From an uncultured Hungatella sp. (lineage in GTDB: Bacteria; Bacillota; Clostridia; Lachnospirales; Lachnospiraceae), in the NCBI GenBank assembly GCA_910586845.1, contig CAJUJV010000074.1, positions 6,117 to 14,254 of the forward strand: DNA of 8,138 bases. Direction: 5' to 3'. Positions 7,682 through 8,138 of the stretch are shown here, one piece after another. Both the position numbers and the translations under genes were made by a program. Each line of letters opens with the position of its first letter. Positions within the stretch are counted from its first letter, which is position 1. Under the pieces are notes generated by a model, which worked only from the letters and a program-made list of their open reading frames with translations, was not told the origin of the DNA and ran no database searches.

Positions 7682-8138
7682 ATGTCGCTTTTCTCCTTGT
7701 TTTTTATTCTTTTCCTGATGATCTCCCCTGTTTTTTCCGGTTCCACATCCTCTATGAGATCAGACAGAACCATAAGGGCCATGTGGATCTTTCTGTAAAA
7801 AAAAGACTCGTAACTTACGGTAAATTTCAGTCTCCCATCCTTCAGCCTCTCGCCGGCGCAGATAAAATTGCGGAATACATTGTATACTTTCTCAACCGCT
7901 TCTTCATTGCGGTCCTTCAGAACAAAAGATACTTCCTGGTTTTTCAGATTCTCATTAAAATACGCAATCTCATTGACGACTCCATCCACTGGACTGCCGC
8001 TGATCAGTTCCCAGATCTCCCTGTCACTTATCTTCTCCAAAGCCCCCTTTACGTCCCTGCCTGCCCTCGGGGACCACAGTCTTTTGCAGCCATCCCTGAA
8101 GCACGACAGAAGGAAGGCCTGATACTTGTTCCTCTCGC
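7678..8138 (-). CDS. Partial unknown protein, C-terminal part; possible WYL-type regulator tail (WCX-like)
   Basis: The frame is open without a stop from the TGA at 7680-7678 to the window edge: 152 complete residues, so the gene begins outside the window. A TTG at 8040 could be taken as a start, giving 120 residues, but the GGGGG before it is only 2 bases away and the frame continues upstream, so I treat it as internal. The last 75 or so residues run strand (VSFVL), helix (EEAVEKVYNVF), strand (GRLKFTVSYE), helix (YRKIHMALMVL), then EPEKTGEIIRKRI. This resembles the ferredoxin-like WCX domain that ends WYL transcriptional regulators, which are common near CRISPR loci. The preceding residues (for example YQAFLLSCFRDG) do not obviously look like a WYL domain, so this is only a suggestion. 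The basic end is IKNKEKSDI. Its stop overlaps the csm6 ATG by four bases (ATGA), so it is co-transcribed with the effector. A run of eight T lies at 7804-7797. Confidence 0.65.
   Translation of the reverse strand, partial: ERNKYQAFLLSCFRDGCKRLWSPRAGRDVKGALEKISDREIWELISGSPVDGVVNEIAYFNENLKNQEVSFVLKDRNEEAVEKVYNVFRNFICAGERLKDGRLKFTVSYESFFYRKIHMALMVLSDLIEDVEPEKTGEIIRKRIKNKEKSDI

Noticed and set aside
6605..7798. A 397-codon open frame on the plus strand opposite csm6
   Set aside because: It lies fully antisense to a confidently identified csm6 and the end of the preceding gene. Its translation is rich in His, Gln and Arg with no recognisable domain, as expected of a shadow frame.
7678..8040. A complete 120-residue gene starting at TTG 8040
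   Set aside because: The reading frame stays open to the window edge, and the G-rich stretch before the TTG is too close to act as a ribosome binding site. A partial longer gene fits better.
1..8138. CRISPR repeats, tRNA or rRNA genes, insertion sequence ends or a terminator
   Set aside because: I saw no regularly spaced repeats, no cloverleaf-like segment, no inverted repeats flanking a transposase and no hairpin followed by a T run between genes. The window is nearly all coding.

Overview
The window is an almost gap-free, single-strand (minus) operon encoding a type III-A (Csm) CRISPR-Cas interference module. Reading in the direction of transcription, from high to low coordinates, the order is: the 3' part of an unidentified gene that runs off the window edge, csm6, cas6, cas10 (csm1), csm2, csm3, csm4, csm5, and a degraded second csm6 that runs off the other edge. 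Protein style, base composition of roughly half G+C, purine-rich Shine-Dalgarno sequences and resemblance to clostridial and streptococcal Csm proteins suggest a Clostridia-type Firmicute, perhaps Lachnospiraceae-like. That assignment is an inference.

Layout by position: 7678-8138 partial unknown gene with a possible WCX-like C-terminal fold; 6296-7681 csm6 (CARF plus HEPN RNase); 5547-6299 cas6 (crRNA processing); 3241-5550 cas10; 2849-3244 csm2; 2177-2836 csm3; 1257-2165 csm4; 142-1254 csm5 (possible GTG start at 1260); 1-145 csm6 relic. No non-coding stretch is longer than about 12 bases. No promoter, terminator, CRISPR repeat, cas1 or cas2 lies inside the window.

How the genes work together: Cas6 trims the CRISPR transcript. 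Cas10, Csm2, Csm3, Csm4 and Csm5 build the crRNA-guided complex. Csm3 cuts bound target RNA, the Cas10 HD domain can cut ssDNA, and the Cas10 palm makes cyclic oligoadenylate that activates Csm6. The signature residues for each of these steps are visible and intact (Csm3 D32, Cas10 HD and GGDD, Csm6 R-x4-H), so the module looks functional.

The system itself is a known type. The least ordinary observations are the frameshifted CARF-domain relic just after csm5, where csm6 usually sits, while an intact but divergent csm6 occupies the head of the operon; and the uncharacterised gene overlapping that csm6 by four bases, whose reading frame stays open to the window edge.
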